Positions 53,816 to 63,693 of a stretch of DNA of 64,000 nucleotides are shown here, piece after piece; the first letter of the stretch is position 1, and each line of letters starts with the position of its first letter. Source of the stretch: an uncultured Sphingobacteriaceae bacterium. Its GTDB lineage: Bacteria; Bacteroidota; Bacteroidia; Sphingobacteriales; Sphingobacteriaceae. The DNA is taken from contig CAMLLO010000013.1 in NCBI GenBank assembly GCA_946480915.1, positions 1 to 64,000 on the forward strand. Reading direction: 5' to 3'. A model generated the notes under the pieces. The model was not told the DNA's origin, made no database searches, and saw nothing but the letters and a program-made list of their open reading frames with translations. A program made the position numbers and the translations under genes.

Positions 53816-56800
53816 TTAGATCTGATCCATAATCACCCACCCGTACTCGTCGTTTGCAAATGTTACCCCTCGAGTTCCTGTCAATGTAACAATGGTTGTT
53901 CCATTAGAAAGTTTGATAACAACATTAGCGCCTGCGTTTTTCATTATATTATAAACCTTTCCGACAGGGGCAATGGTGTAATCAGGCAAAAATACGTTTA
54001 CGCTTCCTGAATTAGTCCTGACACTAATAACCGTATTTGAAAGCTTTAAATAGTAATCTGACGTCGTAAATAATGTTGTGATACTAAGAGTAAGTCCATA
54101 TATTTTCGCACCTCCGGTTAGATGCAATCCAGTTGTCGCAATTGACGTGTTACCTACTTTTACGCCTGCTCCATAAACAGGATCACCAGCTAAATTATAT
54201 CCGACAATAGTGCTGTCATCATCAATATCTACAACAATGTTATTATCGACATCATAGAATTTTAATGTATTGTCAGACGATTTAACCTCTACCCGTTTTC
54301 CAGCATCAGCCGTTTTTATCGTCCGAGCGACTAATAAACTCACATCAATAAGCTCAGTTTTTAAGTACCCGCCCTGTATTACCGTTGTGCCAAGCTTCGA
54401 CAATTCAACGGCATCTTCGAAAGCCATATTGCCCAATGAGTTGGCTAGGTTATTAACAGCAGTCTGCGCATTATTCGCCGTTGTTTGCGCTGCATCAGCC
54501 AAATCCTTTGCCGCGTCACTGATCGCCTTTAAAAGCTTAGTCCGTTCATCGTAATACGTGGCGAAAGTCGATCTGAAATCAGCTCCAACTATTGCGCTGT
54601 TAGTTGTCAAATCAACTAACAAAGGCGACACGTAATTACTCAGTGCGGTGTAAGCCGTCCCGTAATTAGCAGTTGAAATACCGTAGGTTCCAGCCTGATT
54701 AACTATTGTGGTATATTCAGCATTGATAGCATCAAACTCCTTTTTAGTCAATTGCTTTTCGTTTGGCGTGAGCACGTTATCGCTTGCAATATTAGTAAGT
54801 ACGTTATTAGCCGAATCAGCTGAAGATTGAGCATTTGAGGCAGCTGTTGCCGCGTTATTAGCTGCTGTCTGAGCTGCACCAGCTGCTGTACTTGCATTGT
54901 TCGCTGTTGTTTGAGCTGCCGAAGCTGCATTATTAGCATTGTTGGCAGCTGTCTGGGCGGTAGCGATCACCGTAGAAACATCATCCCCGTTGCTAAAAGT
55001 GAACGTGCCGTAGAACTTCCGCTCATCTAAATTCAAAACAGTTTGGCCCGACTGATTAGCAAGTACTCCGGATGAGATTTGCCCAAGGTTAATCCTGGTA
55101 CTTCCAAACGTATTGGTAACCGTTCTATAGCCATCAATAACGCTGCTAAGAATACCGAGTAAGAAGCGGTATTTACCAGCTTCAAAATCATAAGCGAACA
55201 TCTGATCTGAAATCACAACCGTAGCGATTGCAGAATTATGAGGCGAATCAAGATAAATGTAATAAGCTTTCGCCGGGTCTAATCCGGTAACGAAACCAGC
55301 GGCAAAAGTCCAAATACCGTTTTGATAGGTTATGAACTCCCGGTGTGCCAATTGACCAGCTGACCATGCAAGGCGATTTACATTGCTTTGATCGTTGGGC
55401 GAAAATTGAACCTGTAGGGCGAAGTTTTGAGAGGCAACCTTCGAATCAATGATTAATGAATTCAAATAACCAACGTCCATCTTATCTGTACGCACTAATC
55501 CGGTAGTCGGATCAAACATCATATCCAACACTTCTTTTTGTGTCTTCCAGCTTTGACGAGCTCTGTTTACATCCGAAAGCTTATTAATATTAACAGCCTT
55601 CTGAATATCCAGCGTTTTATTAAACTGACGAACAATTGAAGCAACGGAAACGCTATCCGCAAGATCAAGCGAAGTGTACAGGTACGGATTCTCTGGGTTT
55701 ATGTCACGGGTAAATCCAATCGTGCGAATGTTTTTATTGATACCGATAGCCGTGTCAACGATCGTTATATAATCACCCAGTCCGATATCAACCAAATTCC
55801 TTTTGAAATACAACGGATCAGGCTGAACCGTATACTGAACATGGGGATCAGCATTTTGGTCGAGGTATTGTAAAGCCTCTGTATGCAGGTCCGTTTCAGC
55901 CTGATCAATATACGTTTGCGGCATAATGATGTTAATGATAACATACTTATCACCAATAGCAGCCTTTAAAGTTGGCGACGGTACAACCATTGCCTTTTCA
56001 TCATCATTTAAGTTAATGACGAAGGTTTTAGTAACATCGTTATAACTATGAACGCTGAATTCGTAACCAGCCAGCAGGCCGGTATTAAACACAATCTTTG
56101 GCGGTCGGTCGGTACCAGGTAACTTGCAATTGTTTACATTGAAATCAATGCCAGCATCGGTAAACGTAAACTCATCCCCAACAGCCGAAACCGTTCCGGT
56201 ATAACGCGGGTAAATGTTATCGAATACCTTAACCGCTTCAATAATGCCGTACTTATCAATATTCTTATCGATGTAATTGCCAATGGCAACCGGCATTTTA
56301 AGCTTTTTATTGAACGTGCTGCCTCGATAATCGCCGGGGATATTCTTTTCAGACCCGTAAACATAGAGACGGGTAACAATGCTTTTGCTGTCTACCGTTG
56401 TACGGCCGATATTGTATAAGCCTTTGTTTTTGCCGTATTCGAATGTCAGGCCGGTGTTTACGCCCTTCTTCGTGAAATTGATTGTTTTGCCTGTGATGTA
56501 AAATTCAGTCTCGAACTCTTGAGCTAAACGGTTTAGAACCTGCAAACAGTTTTCATCAGAAAAAGACAGGTTTTTAAAGTCAGTATCATCCACAATACCT
56601 TTTGTCCATCCGGATCCGGCACGGTTGGCGTTAATGATTAGCAAATCGATAAACGTTTCTGCATTACCCATCAAACTAAATTGCGCTTCTGTAGGCTGAT
56701 TGTTTGGATCGTAAAACAGGTAAAGGAAGTTTATCAGCTCATAACTTACCGATTCAAAATGAAGACTATAATCATATTGCAGATTGCTGACCTTTTTTAA

Positions 56801-56992
56801 ATCAGGCAATTTGTTTAAGATATAATCTTCGCCATGAACGGTGATTTTTGTACCCATTAAAATATCAATATATCCGGGCGTAGAAACCTGAAGGTCTACA
56901 ACATTTTCACCCATTATCTTTTTGGTTTGGGTTCCCGTTACCTTCAAACTGGCAACTACAACATCATTACGGACTAATTGAAATGGGTTCAT
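53816..56992 (-). CDS. Tail-tip / prophage endopeptidase-tail protein
   Basis: 1058 residues. The N-terminal ~370 residues look like the Prophage_tail (tail endopeptidase, Tal-like) fold: 'YIDILMGTKITVHGEDYIL', 'LTFEYGKNKGLYNIGR', 'TRLYVYGSEKNIPGDYRG'. Then 'LVDIGLGDYITIVD' and 'NKTLDIQKAVNINKLS'. Residues ~680-740 are an Ala/Asn/Thr/Gln-rich repeat that should form a coiled coil (coded by 54796-54964), and a second one lies near 830. The C-terminus (about 860-1058) is beta-rich and may bind the receptor. Follows the three small tail genes directly (0-base gap). Confidence 0.78.
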   Translation of the reverse strand: MNPFQLVRNDVVVASLKVTGTQTKKIMGENVVDLQVSTPGYIDILMGTKITVHGEDYILNKLPDLKKVSNLQYDYSLHFESVSYELINFLYLFYDPNNQPTEAQFSLMGNAETFIDLLIINANRAGSGWTKGIVDDTDFKNLSFSDENCLQVLNRLAQEFETEFYITGKTINFTKKGVNTGLTFEYGKNKGLYNIGRTTVDSKSIVTRLYVYGSEKNIPGDYRGSTFNKKLKMPVAIGNYIDKNIDKYGIIEAVKVFDNIYPRYTGTVSAVGDEFTFTDAGIDFNVNNCKLPGTDRPPKIVFNTGLLAGYEFSVHSYNDVTKTFVINLNDDEKAMVVPSPTLKAAIGDKYVIINIIMPQTYIDQAETDLHTEALQYLDQNADPHVQYTVQPDPLYFKRNLVDIGLGDYITIVDTAIGINKNIRTIGFTRDINPENPYLYTSLDLADSVSVASIVRQFNKTLDIQKAVNINKLSDVNRARQSWKTQKEVLDMMFDPTTGLVRTDKMDVGYLNSLIIDSKVASQNFALQVQFSPNDQSNVNRLAWSAGQLAHREFITYQNGIWTFAAGFVTGLDPAKAYYIYLDSPHNSAIATVVISDQMFAYDFEAGKYRFLLGILSSVIDGYRTVTNTFGSTRINLGQISSGVLANQSGQTVLNLDERKFYGTFTFSNGDDVSTVIATAQTAANNANNAASAAQTTANNASTAAGAAQTAANNAATAASNAQSSADSANNVLTNIASDNVLTPNEKQLTKKEFDAINAEYTTIVNQAGTYGISTANYGTAYTALSNYVSPLLVDLTTNSAIVGADFRSTFATYYDERTKLLKAISDAAKDLADAAQTTANNAQTAVNNLANSLGNMAFEDAVELSKLGTTVIQGGYLKTELIDVSLLVARTIKTADAGKRVEVKSSDNTLKFYDVDNNIVVDIDDDSTIVGYNLAGDPVYGAGVKVGNTSIATTGLHLTGGAKIYGLTLSITTLFTTSDYYLKLSNTVISVRTNSGSVNVFLPDYTIAPVGKVYNIMKNAGANVVIKLSNGTTIVTLTGTRGVTFANDEYGWVIMDQI

Positions 56993-57394
56993 TTATTTTT
57001 TTACAAGAAATGATTTGATAAAATTGCGATCATTGTTAGTAAGGCCAACGGTGATCTGTGCCAGCTCTATAGGAGAAATCAGGATATCTTTGATTCCTTT
57101 TACTTCAATCTCTTTGTTTTGCAAAGCGGTTAAAGCTTCTTCAATTTTTGGGCGGTCTGGGTGATCACTGAAGTTATACGGAGCCTCTGTGATTCCATAC
57201 GCTCTCAATACAGCCAACTGCTGTTTGCCGTAATCAGCTTTCAGATCATTTAGCTTATCCTGCAATTCAAGATATTTTAAAAAGCTGTCCATGTGAGCTA
57301 GTGGCACATTTACGCACTGGCCAAGCATGCCGGCTAAAATGGCGGCATTCCCGAAGGATATGCCGTTTTCAATGATTTTAGTCACTTTCCCCAT
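56993..57394 (-). CDS. Prophage protein, unknown (tail region)
   Basis: 133 residues, MGKVTKIIENGISFGNAAIL at the start. Mostly helical: 'FLKYLELQDKLNDLKADYGKQQL', 'RPKIEEALTALQNKEIEVK', ending 'FIKSFLVKK'. No signal or membrane span. It begins on the last base of the preceding gene's stop and ends immediately before the tail-tip gene start, so it is part of the tail operon. Confidence 0.65.
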   Translation of the reverse strand: MGKVTKIIENGISFGNAAILAGMLGQCVNVPLAHMDSFLKYLELQDKLNDLKADYGKQQLAVLRAYGITEAPYNFSDHPDRPKIEEALTALQNKEIEVKGIKDILISPIELAQITVGLTNNDRNFIKSFLVKK

Positions 57395-57669
57395 TACGCC
57401 TCAATTAATGAATAGTACTCAGCAAAAGCCTGCTCAATTTTGCCTTTCAAAACTTCCTGAGCATCTTTAACCGCTTGTGTTGGCGCTTCTGCTGCTGCCA
57501 TTGCAGTATTACCCAATGAGAAGCTTTTCACTTCGCCAGCTAAAATCAGTGCGTTGTCGTTATCCGCGTCGACTAATTTAACCTGATGGCCAACAGTCAG
57601 GTTTACGGCTGTAATTTCCAGTATTCTAGCCTTGCCAGTTACTGGTTCGTTTGAGATTGAAAAATTCAT
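57394..57669 (-). CDS. Small prophage protein, unknown (tail region)
   Basis: 91 residues, MNFSISNEPVTGKARILEIT at the start, then a beta-rich domain 'VNLTVGHQVKLVDADNDNALIL' and a helical end 'KDAQEVLKGKIEQAFAEYYS'. No family recognised. Overlaps the next gene by one base; 22 bases follow the gene upstream. Confidence 0.65.
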   Translation of the reverse strand: MNFSISNEPVTGKARILEITAVNLTVGHQVKLVDADNDNALILAGEVKSFSLGNTAMAAAEAPTQAVKDAQEVLKGKIEQAFAEYYSLIEA

Positions 57670-57691
57670 GTTCTTTATTTCAGATTAAAAT

Positions 57692-58189
57692 TTAATTTAT
57701 TGGTACACCATTGTAATTGTTAGGATCAGCAAGTCCAGTGTAAGAATTATCAATTAGCTCGTCTGGACTTAAAGTAGGATAGCAGTCTTGCTCTGTATTG
57801 CCTGCCAGTATTGGAAATTGCTCCATTGGATAGCGATACGTTGAATTGATTGTATCGAGCACATCAAAGTAAACTTCGACCATAACATCAATAGGCAGGC
57901 TGTACGGTTGACCGATATCGTCGTACATGGTTATAGTTACATAACTGTCGAATTGGATGCTCACCTGAATGGATATTGATGATGGAAGCGAAGCAACCAA
58001 CTCATCCCATGAAGGAAGCCTGTCGGCAGCTCCGGCCATAGTATCGACATTTATCCGGGCCTCAATTGCCGCCTTATCTGCGTAAGCCTCGGTGTTTTCG
58101 GTAAAGGCGTAAATAGCAGTAAAGTTGTTATTGCTAACCGCCCACTGCAAGTCCGAAAATGTAACCAGTTGTCCCGCCTCCCTAGCCAT
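57692..58189 (-). CDS. Prophage protein, unknown (tail region)
   Basis: 165 residues, MAREAGQLVTFSDLQWAV at the start. Acidic, beta-rich ('ISIQVSIQFDSYVTITMYDD', 'SLPIDVMVEVYFDVLD') and ending 'DPNNYNGVPIN'. Starts on the last base of the tail-fibre gene's stop. Possibly a fibre-associated or assembly protein (inference from position only). Confidence 0.6.
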   Translation of the reverse strand: MAREAGQLVTFSDLQWAVSNNNFTAIYAFTENTEAYADKAAIEARINVDTMAGAADRLPSWDELVASLPSSISIQVSIQFDSYVTITMYDDIGQPYSLPIDVMVEVYFDVLDTINSTYRYPMEQFPILAGNTEQDCYPTLSPDELIDNSYTGLADPNNYNGVPIN

Positions 58190-60438
58190 TACAGTATTTG
58201 ATTACGGTAAACCTCACCCTTTATTAATAAGTCGCCTGCCTGCGTGAAACGGCCAACTGCGACACCGTTAAGCGTTACGTCGATGTTAGTTCCGTTTTTC
58301 TTAATACTCCAGTTGTCGGTGTCGGTTCCATCGAGCGAAAGAGCGGTAACGGCTGCACGGCCTGCGAAACTTGCGAACCCTGTAAATGATGGATTGGCAC
58401 TGGCAGCGATGCCTAATTGCGCTTTTGTCGTTGGTCGCCAATCTCCATTGGTAGCGTCATAAGCCATAAGCTCACCAGACGGATTAGCGTTTGTGCCGCC
58501 GGTATAGATTTGATTGTTCCATTTGGTTGCACTGCCTGAAAAAGTTGGGGCGGTTACTGTGCCTGAGAAAGTAGAAGAAGTAGCTTCTACATTAAGAGTT
58601 GTGCCGTTTAAGTGTAAAGAACCCGTATTATGTTGTAAGAATCCGTAATTGCTGCCTCCATCAAAAGAATAATGCCCAAATCTTGCATAATTACCACTTG
58701 AAGCCCAAGCTCCTAATTTGGCTACCCCTGATAAAACAGTTCCCCCAACGGAAAGTGAGCCTGATAAATTAGCTGATCCAGCTGCAATACTCCCATTCAC
58801 CTGTAACTTATCAGTTCCGTTATCTGTTGCGGTTCCTATGAGGACGCTACCACCCCCCGCTTGTAAAGCTAATATCCCTTCATTGGCTACACCTTCGTTT
58901 CCAGTTTGTAGAGAGAAAAATCTACTTGCTGTTGTTGCACCACCTTTTGAAGTAAGTAATAACTTCCATGTAGATCCAGATGATTCATTACTTGTCCACG
59001 ATGCTATATTTCTTTCAGTATCATCTGTTTTTGCAAAAGGATAGGACACATTTAATAAACCTAAATTACCACTAAGGTCTGCTCTGCCTATCCCTAAAGT
59101 TGAGCTGAAACTTGCAGATGTTCCGGTTAATGCATTCGCTAGTGTTAGCGCTCCATCAATCAGCAATCCACTTGACGAACTTGTAAACTTTGCATTTTGA
59201 ACCGTTTTTGCATTATTCCAAAATATCTGCAAAGCAACATCGTCAGTCGCTCTTCCAATAATATCTATTGCCCTTGCGGAAGGGTTAGCGTTAAACGTTA
59301 CTAAACCGTTCCATTCTGATATCGTTCCATTTAACGCTCCTGTCAATGTTCCCCCTGTCAGCGGCAAATAACCAATAGAGCTGTAAGCGTTTGAGCCAAG
59401 CCCTAAAAACCCTTGCATTTGAGCAACTGAAGCAACGCCTTGCCGTCCGTTTATAGAATCATAAACCATAGCATAAGCTACATTAGCAGCCAAGCCGCCG
59501 CCGTAATATGTTAGGCCTCCCCAATAAGTTGAATGATCAGCCGCCCTAGCACTATCTACCCGAACGCCGTAGGTATTGCTGCCGTTCCATCCAACTAAAG
59601 TTGGATAAGTTGGCGACCACGCGGAATCGGAATTTGTATTATTTATACTTGTTCCTGTAGGTGATAATGAATTAGAGGCATCAATAATAACATGATTTGT
59701 GCCGTAATTTTTCCAACGTAAATATTTACTTACTTCTAAATCTTGTGCTAATGAACCTGCAATTGAAGGGCTCAAATACGCCGCAGAACCCAGCCCCAAT
59801 TGCTCCAGCGTCGTTGGCCTCCAATCCCCATTCGTAGCATCATAAGCAATAATCTCACCTGATGGATTCGCATTAGCAGCCCCGGTATACAGCTGGCCGT
59901 TCCATTCCATTGTTGCAGGTCCGGCTGGGCCAACAGGTCCAATAGGCCCCTGATCACCCGTTTCACCTTTTTCGCCACGATTAACAAAAACGGTATGCTC
60001 ACTGATAACGATTTCATTGCTGCCAACGTCGTCGTTTATGAAGGTGATGGTGAATTCGGAATAAACCTTATTTCCCTGGGTTATAGGAGTGAGGTTTTTA
60101 AACGGGGTCATTTCATCGTATAAATAGATGAACTCCTTATTTAAGTCTTCAGATCGAAAAACGAAATAACCGCTTGCTAATATAAAATTATAGAAGTCAG
60201 TGTATTTTGTCCAAAAATCAGCTTCATTAGCCGCTATGAATACGATATCCATAGAAACCTTCATAGAATCGAACAAAGGCGTATCATCTCGCTCTGTTCC
60301 GTGTTCATCATTCCAGTTATGGGTTAATAGCTCTTTTCTTTTAGGAAAACGAAGCAACTCAGAAAAGACACCTTTTTTAATAATAATTCCCCATTGCAAG
60401 AAAATGTCAACATTATTGATAAAGTACTTTCCTATCAT
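58189..60438 (-). CDS. Tail fibre protein with distal-tail-like N-terminus and collagen-like segment
   Basis: 749 residues. The first ~150 residues ('LQWGIIIKKGVFSELLRFPK', 'FIYLYDEMTPFKNLTPIT', 'YSEFTITFINDD') look like a distal-tail attachment domain. Residues 155-176 are Gly-X-Y triplets (GEKGETGDQGPIGPVGPAGP), a collagen-like trimer zipper. The rest is a Gly/Ser/Thr/Asn-rich fibre with two ~32-residue copies of a 'NANPSGE..AYDATNGDWRPTT' unit (179-210 and 640-671). The C-terminus 'DLLIKGEVYRNQIL' has no S74 chaperone domain. It starts within the tape-measure stop (4-base overlap). Probable host-range determinant. Confidence 0.8.
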   Translation of the reverse strand: MIGKYFINNVDIFLQWGIIIKKGVFSELLRFPKRKELLTHNWNDEHGTERDDTPLFDSMKVSMDIVFIAANEADFWTKYTDFYNFILASGYFVFRSEDLNKEFIYLYDEMTPFKNLTPITQGNKVYSEFTITFINDDVGSNEIVISEHTVFVNRGEKGETGDQGPIGPVGPAGPATMEWNGQLYTGAANANPSGEIIAYDATNGDWRPTTLEQLGLGSAAYLSPSIAGSLAQDLEVSKYLRWKNYGTNHVIIDASNSLSPTGTSINNTNSDSAWSPTYPTLVGWNGSNTYGVRVDSARAADHSTYWGGLTYYGGGLAANVAYAMVYDSINGRQGVASVAQMQGFLGLGSNAYSSIGYLPLTGGTLTGALNGTISEWNGLVTFNANPSARAIDIIGRATDDVALQIFWNNAKTVQNAKFTSSSSGLLIDGALTLANALTGTSASFSSTLGIGRADLSGNLGLLNVSYPFAKTDDTERNIASWTSNESSGSTWKLLLTSKGGATTASRFFSLQTGNEGVANEGILALQAGGGSVLIGTATDNGTDKLQVNGSIAAGSANLSGSLSVGGTVLSGVAKLGAWASSGNYARFGHYSFDGGSNYGFLQHNTGSLHLNGTTLNVEATSSTFSGTVTAPTFSGSATKWNNQIYTGGTNANPSGELMAYDATNGDWRPTTKAQLGIAASANPSFTGFASFAGRAAVTALSLDGTDTDNWSIKKNGTNIDVTLNGVAVGRFTQAGDLLIKGEVYRNQIL
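58426..58521 (-). repeat. Tail-fibre internal repeat, distal copy
   Basis: Codes for residues 640-671 of the fibre (WNNQIYTGGT...NGDWRPTT), about 75-80% identical by eye to the copy at 59809-59904. Confidence 0.75.
59809..59904 (-). repeat. Tail-fibre internal repeat, proximal copy
   Basis: Codes for residues 179-210 of the fibre (WNGQLYTGAA...NGDWRPTT), directly after the collagen-like triplets. Confidence 0.75.
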
Positions 60439-63422
60439 GGTTTTATACCTCCTGCTACTAAAGCGTTACTGTTACTACTAATTTTTGTGTCCATCGATTT
60501 TAGAGTGTCTTTTATTTCAGAAAGATGATCAGTGTTATTTGCCGTCCTGAAAGTATTGGCTTCAATCTTCAAAGCAATGTCCATGTGTTGTTTTGCAACT
60601 GTTAATTGCTCCATTGCTGTCATTCTCATGCCATTGAACTGGCCAGCAATTAGGGATCCTGTTTCTTCGGTAATTGAGCGTTGAATTCCACCAGCTAATG
60701 AGTTAGCTGAAGCCCCGGCTGCATTGGGATTATTAAAACTCACTCCCGTAGCTTTCTGCAAATCTTCAAACTGCTTTTGCGAATTAGCTATGATAGCATC
60801 ATACATGGTTTTTAATGAACCTATCTCACCCTGATCCAATCCCCCACCTGTTTCGGCTTTTGCAGCAAAGTCTTCATAAAACTTCTGAAGCTCTTTCTCT
60901 AAAGCGTTTCTTTTGAAGCTGTTGAGGATAGACTTTTTCATTATTTGCTCGAAGTTCTTACCAAAGTCTTCCGCGGCTGTAGTGCCATTTTCAAACATCT
61001 GAACTATTTCATCGGCTATTCCGGAGAATGTAGTGCCTGTAGTTTCAGCCCTAACCTCATTTAAGGTGTCACGATATTGTTTAGCCAGGGTAATTAAGCT
61101 TTGAGCTGTAGCGGCTGATTTTTCATCAAGCAATCCTCCGCTTACTAAATCCTCTAATTTTCCTAAAGCTTCGGTGCTTTTAAGAATATCATCAAGTTCA
61201 GGAAGAACGCTGCCAACGGTTTTGAATTTACCTGCTTTTTGAAACATCGCAACAACTGGCTGATAGAGATGTCCAATTTGCTCACCGTTATTAAGTTTTT
61301 TGACCTGTTTATCAATATCATCAAACCCAGTGTTTATGATTTTATCCTTAATTATTACAGATTGTTCTTGGAACTTTTTGCTGATCGTATCTAAGGATTC
61401 GCCATACTTTTGAAGTCTTTCGGCACCGTACAAGTCTTTAATTAGGGCCAATTGTCGTTCCATTGCCTCTGTTTGGGCATTGATCGCTTTTAATTGCAAT
61501 GATTGACTGTAAGCCTGTTGCTCCTGAGCTTGTCTTCTCTTTGCTTCCGAATTATCAAAAAGAGAAACGATACCTTTCACTGCGCCTAGTGCTGCACCAA
61601 TCATTCCGGCGCCGCCAAGTATTTTTTCAAGGGGGTTTGATTCCTTATCTGTTAAAGAAGCAAAACCAGTAGCTACATTTCCAACTCCGTTGGCTATATT
61701 GCTGATCTGACCCATTGTTTTGGATAGATCATCGTCAACACCGTTTAACGAATCACTCCATGAATAAAAAGCATCTGAAACAGCATAAGCTTTGCCTGCA
61801 AATTCCTTTATTCTCTGAATGGTTGTTTTAGGAATAGTTAAAGGCTTCGATATGTCTGGAAATGGAAGTGATGAAAGTTCCTCTAATTCTTTCTGTAGAT
61901 CTTTTGCTGATTGAACGGCTTGTTTTGCACTTTGCTCACTTTTTTTAGAAAATAAATTCGCTTCAAACTTATTACCCTCGATATCATTTAATTCTTTATT
62001 AAGTGTAAAAATCTTATCCAAAAGGCTTTGAATAGCTTTGTCACCTGGTTCAATTCCATTGCTGATTAATGATTTAATTAGCCCCTCATAAGCAGATACC
62101 TTTCTATTATCAATATCTTCCAATGATAGTTTTTTATCGATACTTAAAAACTTCAGCTCATCATCTAAACTCTTATAGGCCTTTTTTATATTATCAGCTT
62201 GTCTTTCAGCGTCCGTTTTGCCGGTTTTATTCTTTCCGAAACCAGCATCCTTAGGTTTATTACGATCTTTTAAGATCTGTGCCGACTGATCTTTTAATAC
62301 GACCTTTACTTTTTCAAATTCAGAATTTATTGCATTACGTAAACGATCGTCCTTGATTCCTGCTATTGAATTCTTTCGATCTTTTTCTAATTTGATCCAT
62401 TGATCTCTATAAGCTGTTAAACTTTTAGCTCCAGCAATAAAGAGATTATTCTCTTTGGTTAATCCTTCGCGCAAATTCTGAATAAAATCAGTTTGACCTT
62501 CTGCGTTAAAGGATTCCATAGTGGAAAGTAAACCTCCAAGTGGACCGGCAAAGAATTTGGCTGAAGAAGATTCAACGGGCTTTAAATCATATTCATTAGC
62601 AATATTAACTTTCTCAATATATTCGGTTACAGCCTCTAACATTTGAGACAAAACAGATATCGCATCAGAAAATACGCCTGTTGTACCTTCGCCAATAGTT
62701 TTTAAAAGCTTATCCCAGTTATCTTCAAGATTGGATATTTGACCGCCCAATGTTTTAGATATAGCAGCCATTGAACCAGACACGCCCTCTGCATCTCCCA
62801 GGTTCGTGATATAGTTACGGATAGCTGTCGACGATTTGTCAACCTCTGTTTTAACACCCTTAAATGTGAAGATCACCTTGTCTCCGGCATCTCTGGCTTT
62901 GATGCCAAATTCTTTTAATCGCTCGTATTCGCCAGTCTGCGCATCAAGGATCGCTTCGGCTAACTGGTTGAAAGATTTACCTGTTGATGCTGCTAAGTCA
63001 CCAAGCATTCTCATTTGTTTACCTGATGGAACAAATCCCTGATTAGCTAGCTTTACAAATGCATCAGTCAGTTCGCGAACGCCAAAAGGAGTTTTTGCAG
63101 CAAAATCCTGTATCTGATCCATTACAGAATTAGCCAGAGCATTAGATCCTAAAGTATTGGTCAAGACAGCCTCAAACTTTTGAAACTCAGAGGAAACTTC
63201 AATTATTTTTCTTGTGAAATCTCCGAAAGCCTGAAGGGATAAGTAGCCAGCCACGGCAGCGCCAGCAGTTTTAAAAAAGCTGTCGATCTTTGAGCCATTA
63301 TTTTGAACATTATTCGAAAAGTTATTTATCTTTCTTTCCATCTGATCGAAGCGAGACATAAAATCCCTATCGTCAATGGTCGCTTTCCAATCTAATTCAC
63401 CTCCAGATATACTTACTGCCAT
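60435..63422 (-). CDS. Phage tail tape measure protein
   Basis: 995 residues. The N-terminal region carries the tape-measure domain: 'LQAFGDFTRKIIEVSSEFQKFEAVLTNTLGSN' and 'FAAKTPFGVRELTDAFVKLANQGFVP' (quoted in part), 'LGDLAASTGKSFNQLAEAILDAQTGEYERLKEFGIKA'. Most of the rest is helical and Lys/Glu/Gln-rich, with a hydrophobic stretch near 600-620 ('GMIGAALGAVKGIVSLF') that may enter the host membrane. Length sets tail length; ~1000 residues would suggest a tail of about 150 nm on the usual rule of thumb. Starts 10 bases after the frameshifted tail-chaperone end. Confidence 0.92.
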   Translation of the reverse strand: MAVSISGGELDWKATIDDRDFMSRFDQMERKINNFSNNVQNNGSKIDSFFKTAGAAVAGYLSLQAFGDFTRKIIEVSSEFQKFEAVLTNTLGSNALANSVMDQIQDFAAKTPFGVRELTDAFVKLANQGFVPSGKQMRMLGDLAASTGKSFNQLAEAILDAQTGEYERLKEFGIKARDAGDKVIFTFKGVKTEVDKSSTAIRNYITNLGDAEGVSGSMAAISKTLGGQISNLEDNWDKLLKTIGEGTTGVFSDAISVLSQMLEAVTEYIEKVNIANEYDLKPVESSSAKFFAGPLGGLLSTMESFNAEGQTDFIQNLREGLTKENNLFIAGAKSLTAYRDQWIKLEKDRKNSIAGIKDDRLRNAINSEFEKVKVVLKDQSAQILKDRNKPKDAGFGKNKTGKTDAERQADNIKKAYKSLDDELKFLSIDKKLSLEDIDNRKVSAYEGLIKSLISNGIEPGDKAIQSLLDKIFTLNKELNDIEGNKFEANLFSKKSEQSAKQAVQSAKDLQKELEELSSLPFPDISKPLTIPKTTIQRIKEFAGKAYAVSDAFYSWSDSLNGVDDDLSKTMGQISNIANGVGNVATGFASLTDKESNPLEKILGGAGMIGAALGAVKGIVSLFDNSEAKRRQAQEQQAYSQSLQLKAINAQTEAMERQLALIKDLYGAERLQKYGESLDTISKKFQEQSVIIKDKIINTGFDDIDKQVKKLNNGEQIGHLYQPVVAMFQKAGKFKTVGSVLPELDDILKSTEALGKLEDLVSGGLLDEKSAATAQSLITLAKQYRDTLNEVRAETTGTTFSGIADEIVQMFENGTTAAEDFGKNFEQIMKKSILNSFKRNALEKELQKFYEDFAAKAETGGGLDQGEIGSLKTMYDAIIANSQKQFEDLQKATGVSFNNPNAAGASANSLAGGIQRSITEETGSLIAGQFNGMRMTAMEQLTVAKQHMDIALKIEANTFRTANNTDHLSEIKDTLKSMDTKISSNSNALVAGGIKP

Positions 63423-63432
63423 ATTTTAATAA

Positions 63433-63693
63433 TTAAAATCCAAGATCTTCTATCTCTTTTTGAACAGTATTTTTAGGTGATTCCTCTTTATCTGATGTCT
63501 TTGAATTTGGAATCATGGCCATATCCATCATAAAATTGGCCCAACTTAGTTTCCATAAGACAAAATCCCTACTGCATCTAAAATACTTCCTGTAACTATT
63601 TATTATTCTGAATGGGCTATAATCTCCGCATTCTCTCTCGGGCTCATCCTGATCACGTTCATTGTTTTGATCGAGATGATAGAACTTAAAAAA
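63433..63693 (-). CDS. -1 frameshift extension of the tail assembly chaperone (gpGT-like)
   Basis: After the slippery heptamer the -1 frame stays open for 84 codons to TAA at 63433-63435. It reads KFYHLDQNNERDQDEPEREC, then motifs 'GDYSPFRIINSYRKYFRCS', 'DFVLWKLSWANFMMDMAM' and ends 'QKEIEDLGF'. A TGA in the same frame just before the heptamer shows it has no upstream coding of its own, and the first ATG in it is internal. It ends 10 bases before the tape measure ATG, exactly where gpT of lambda and its analogues lie. Made only as the C-terminal part of a fusion with the upstream protein. Confidence 0.82.
   Translation of the reverse strand, partial: FFKFYHLDQNNERDQDEPERECGDYSPFRIINSYRKYFRCSRDFVLWKLSWANFMMDMAMIPNSKTSDKEESPKNTVQKEIEDLGF

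Noticed and set aside
54270..54554. Plus-strand frame and repeated DNA in the tail-tip gene, at first sight array-like
   Set aside because: The repeats near 54796-54964 are imperfect, in-frame Ala/Asn/Thr coiled-coil codons, with no uniform spacers, so not a CRISPR array; the open frame is antisense to the protein.
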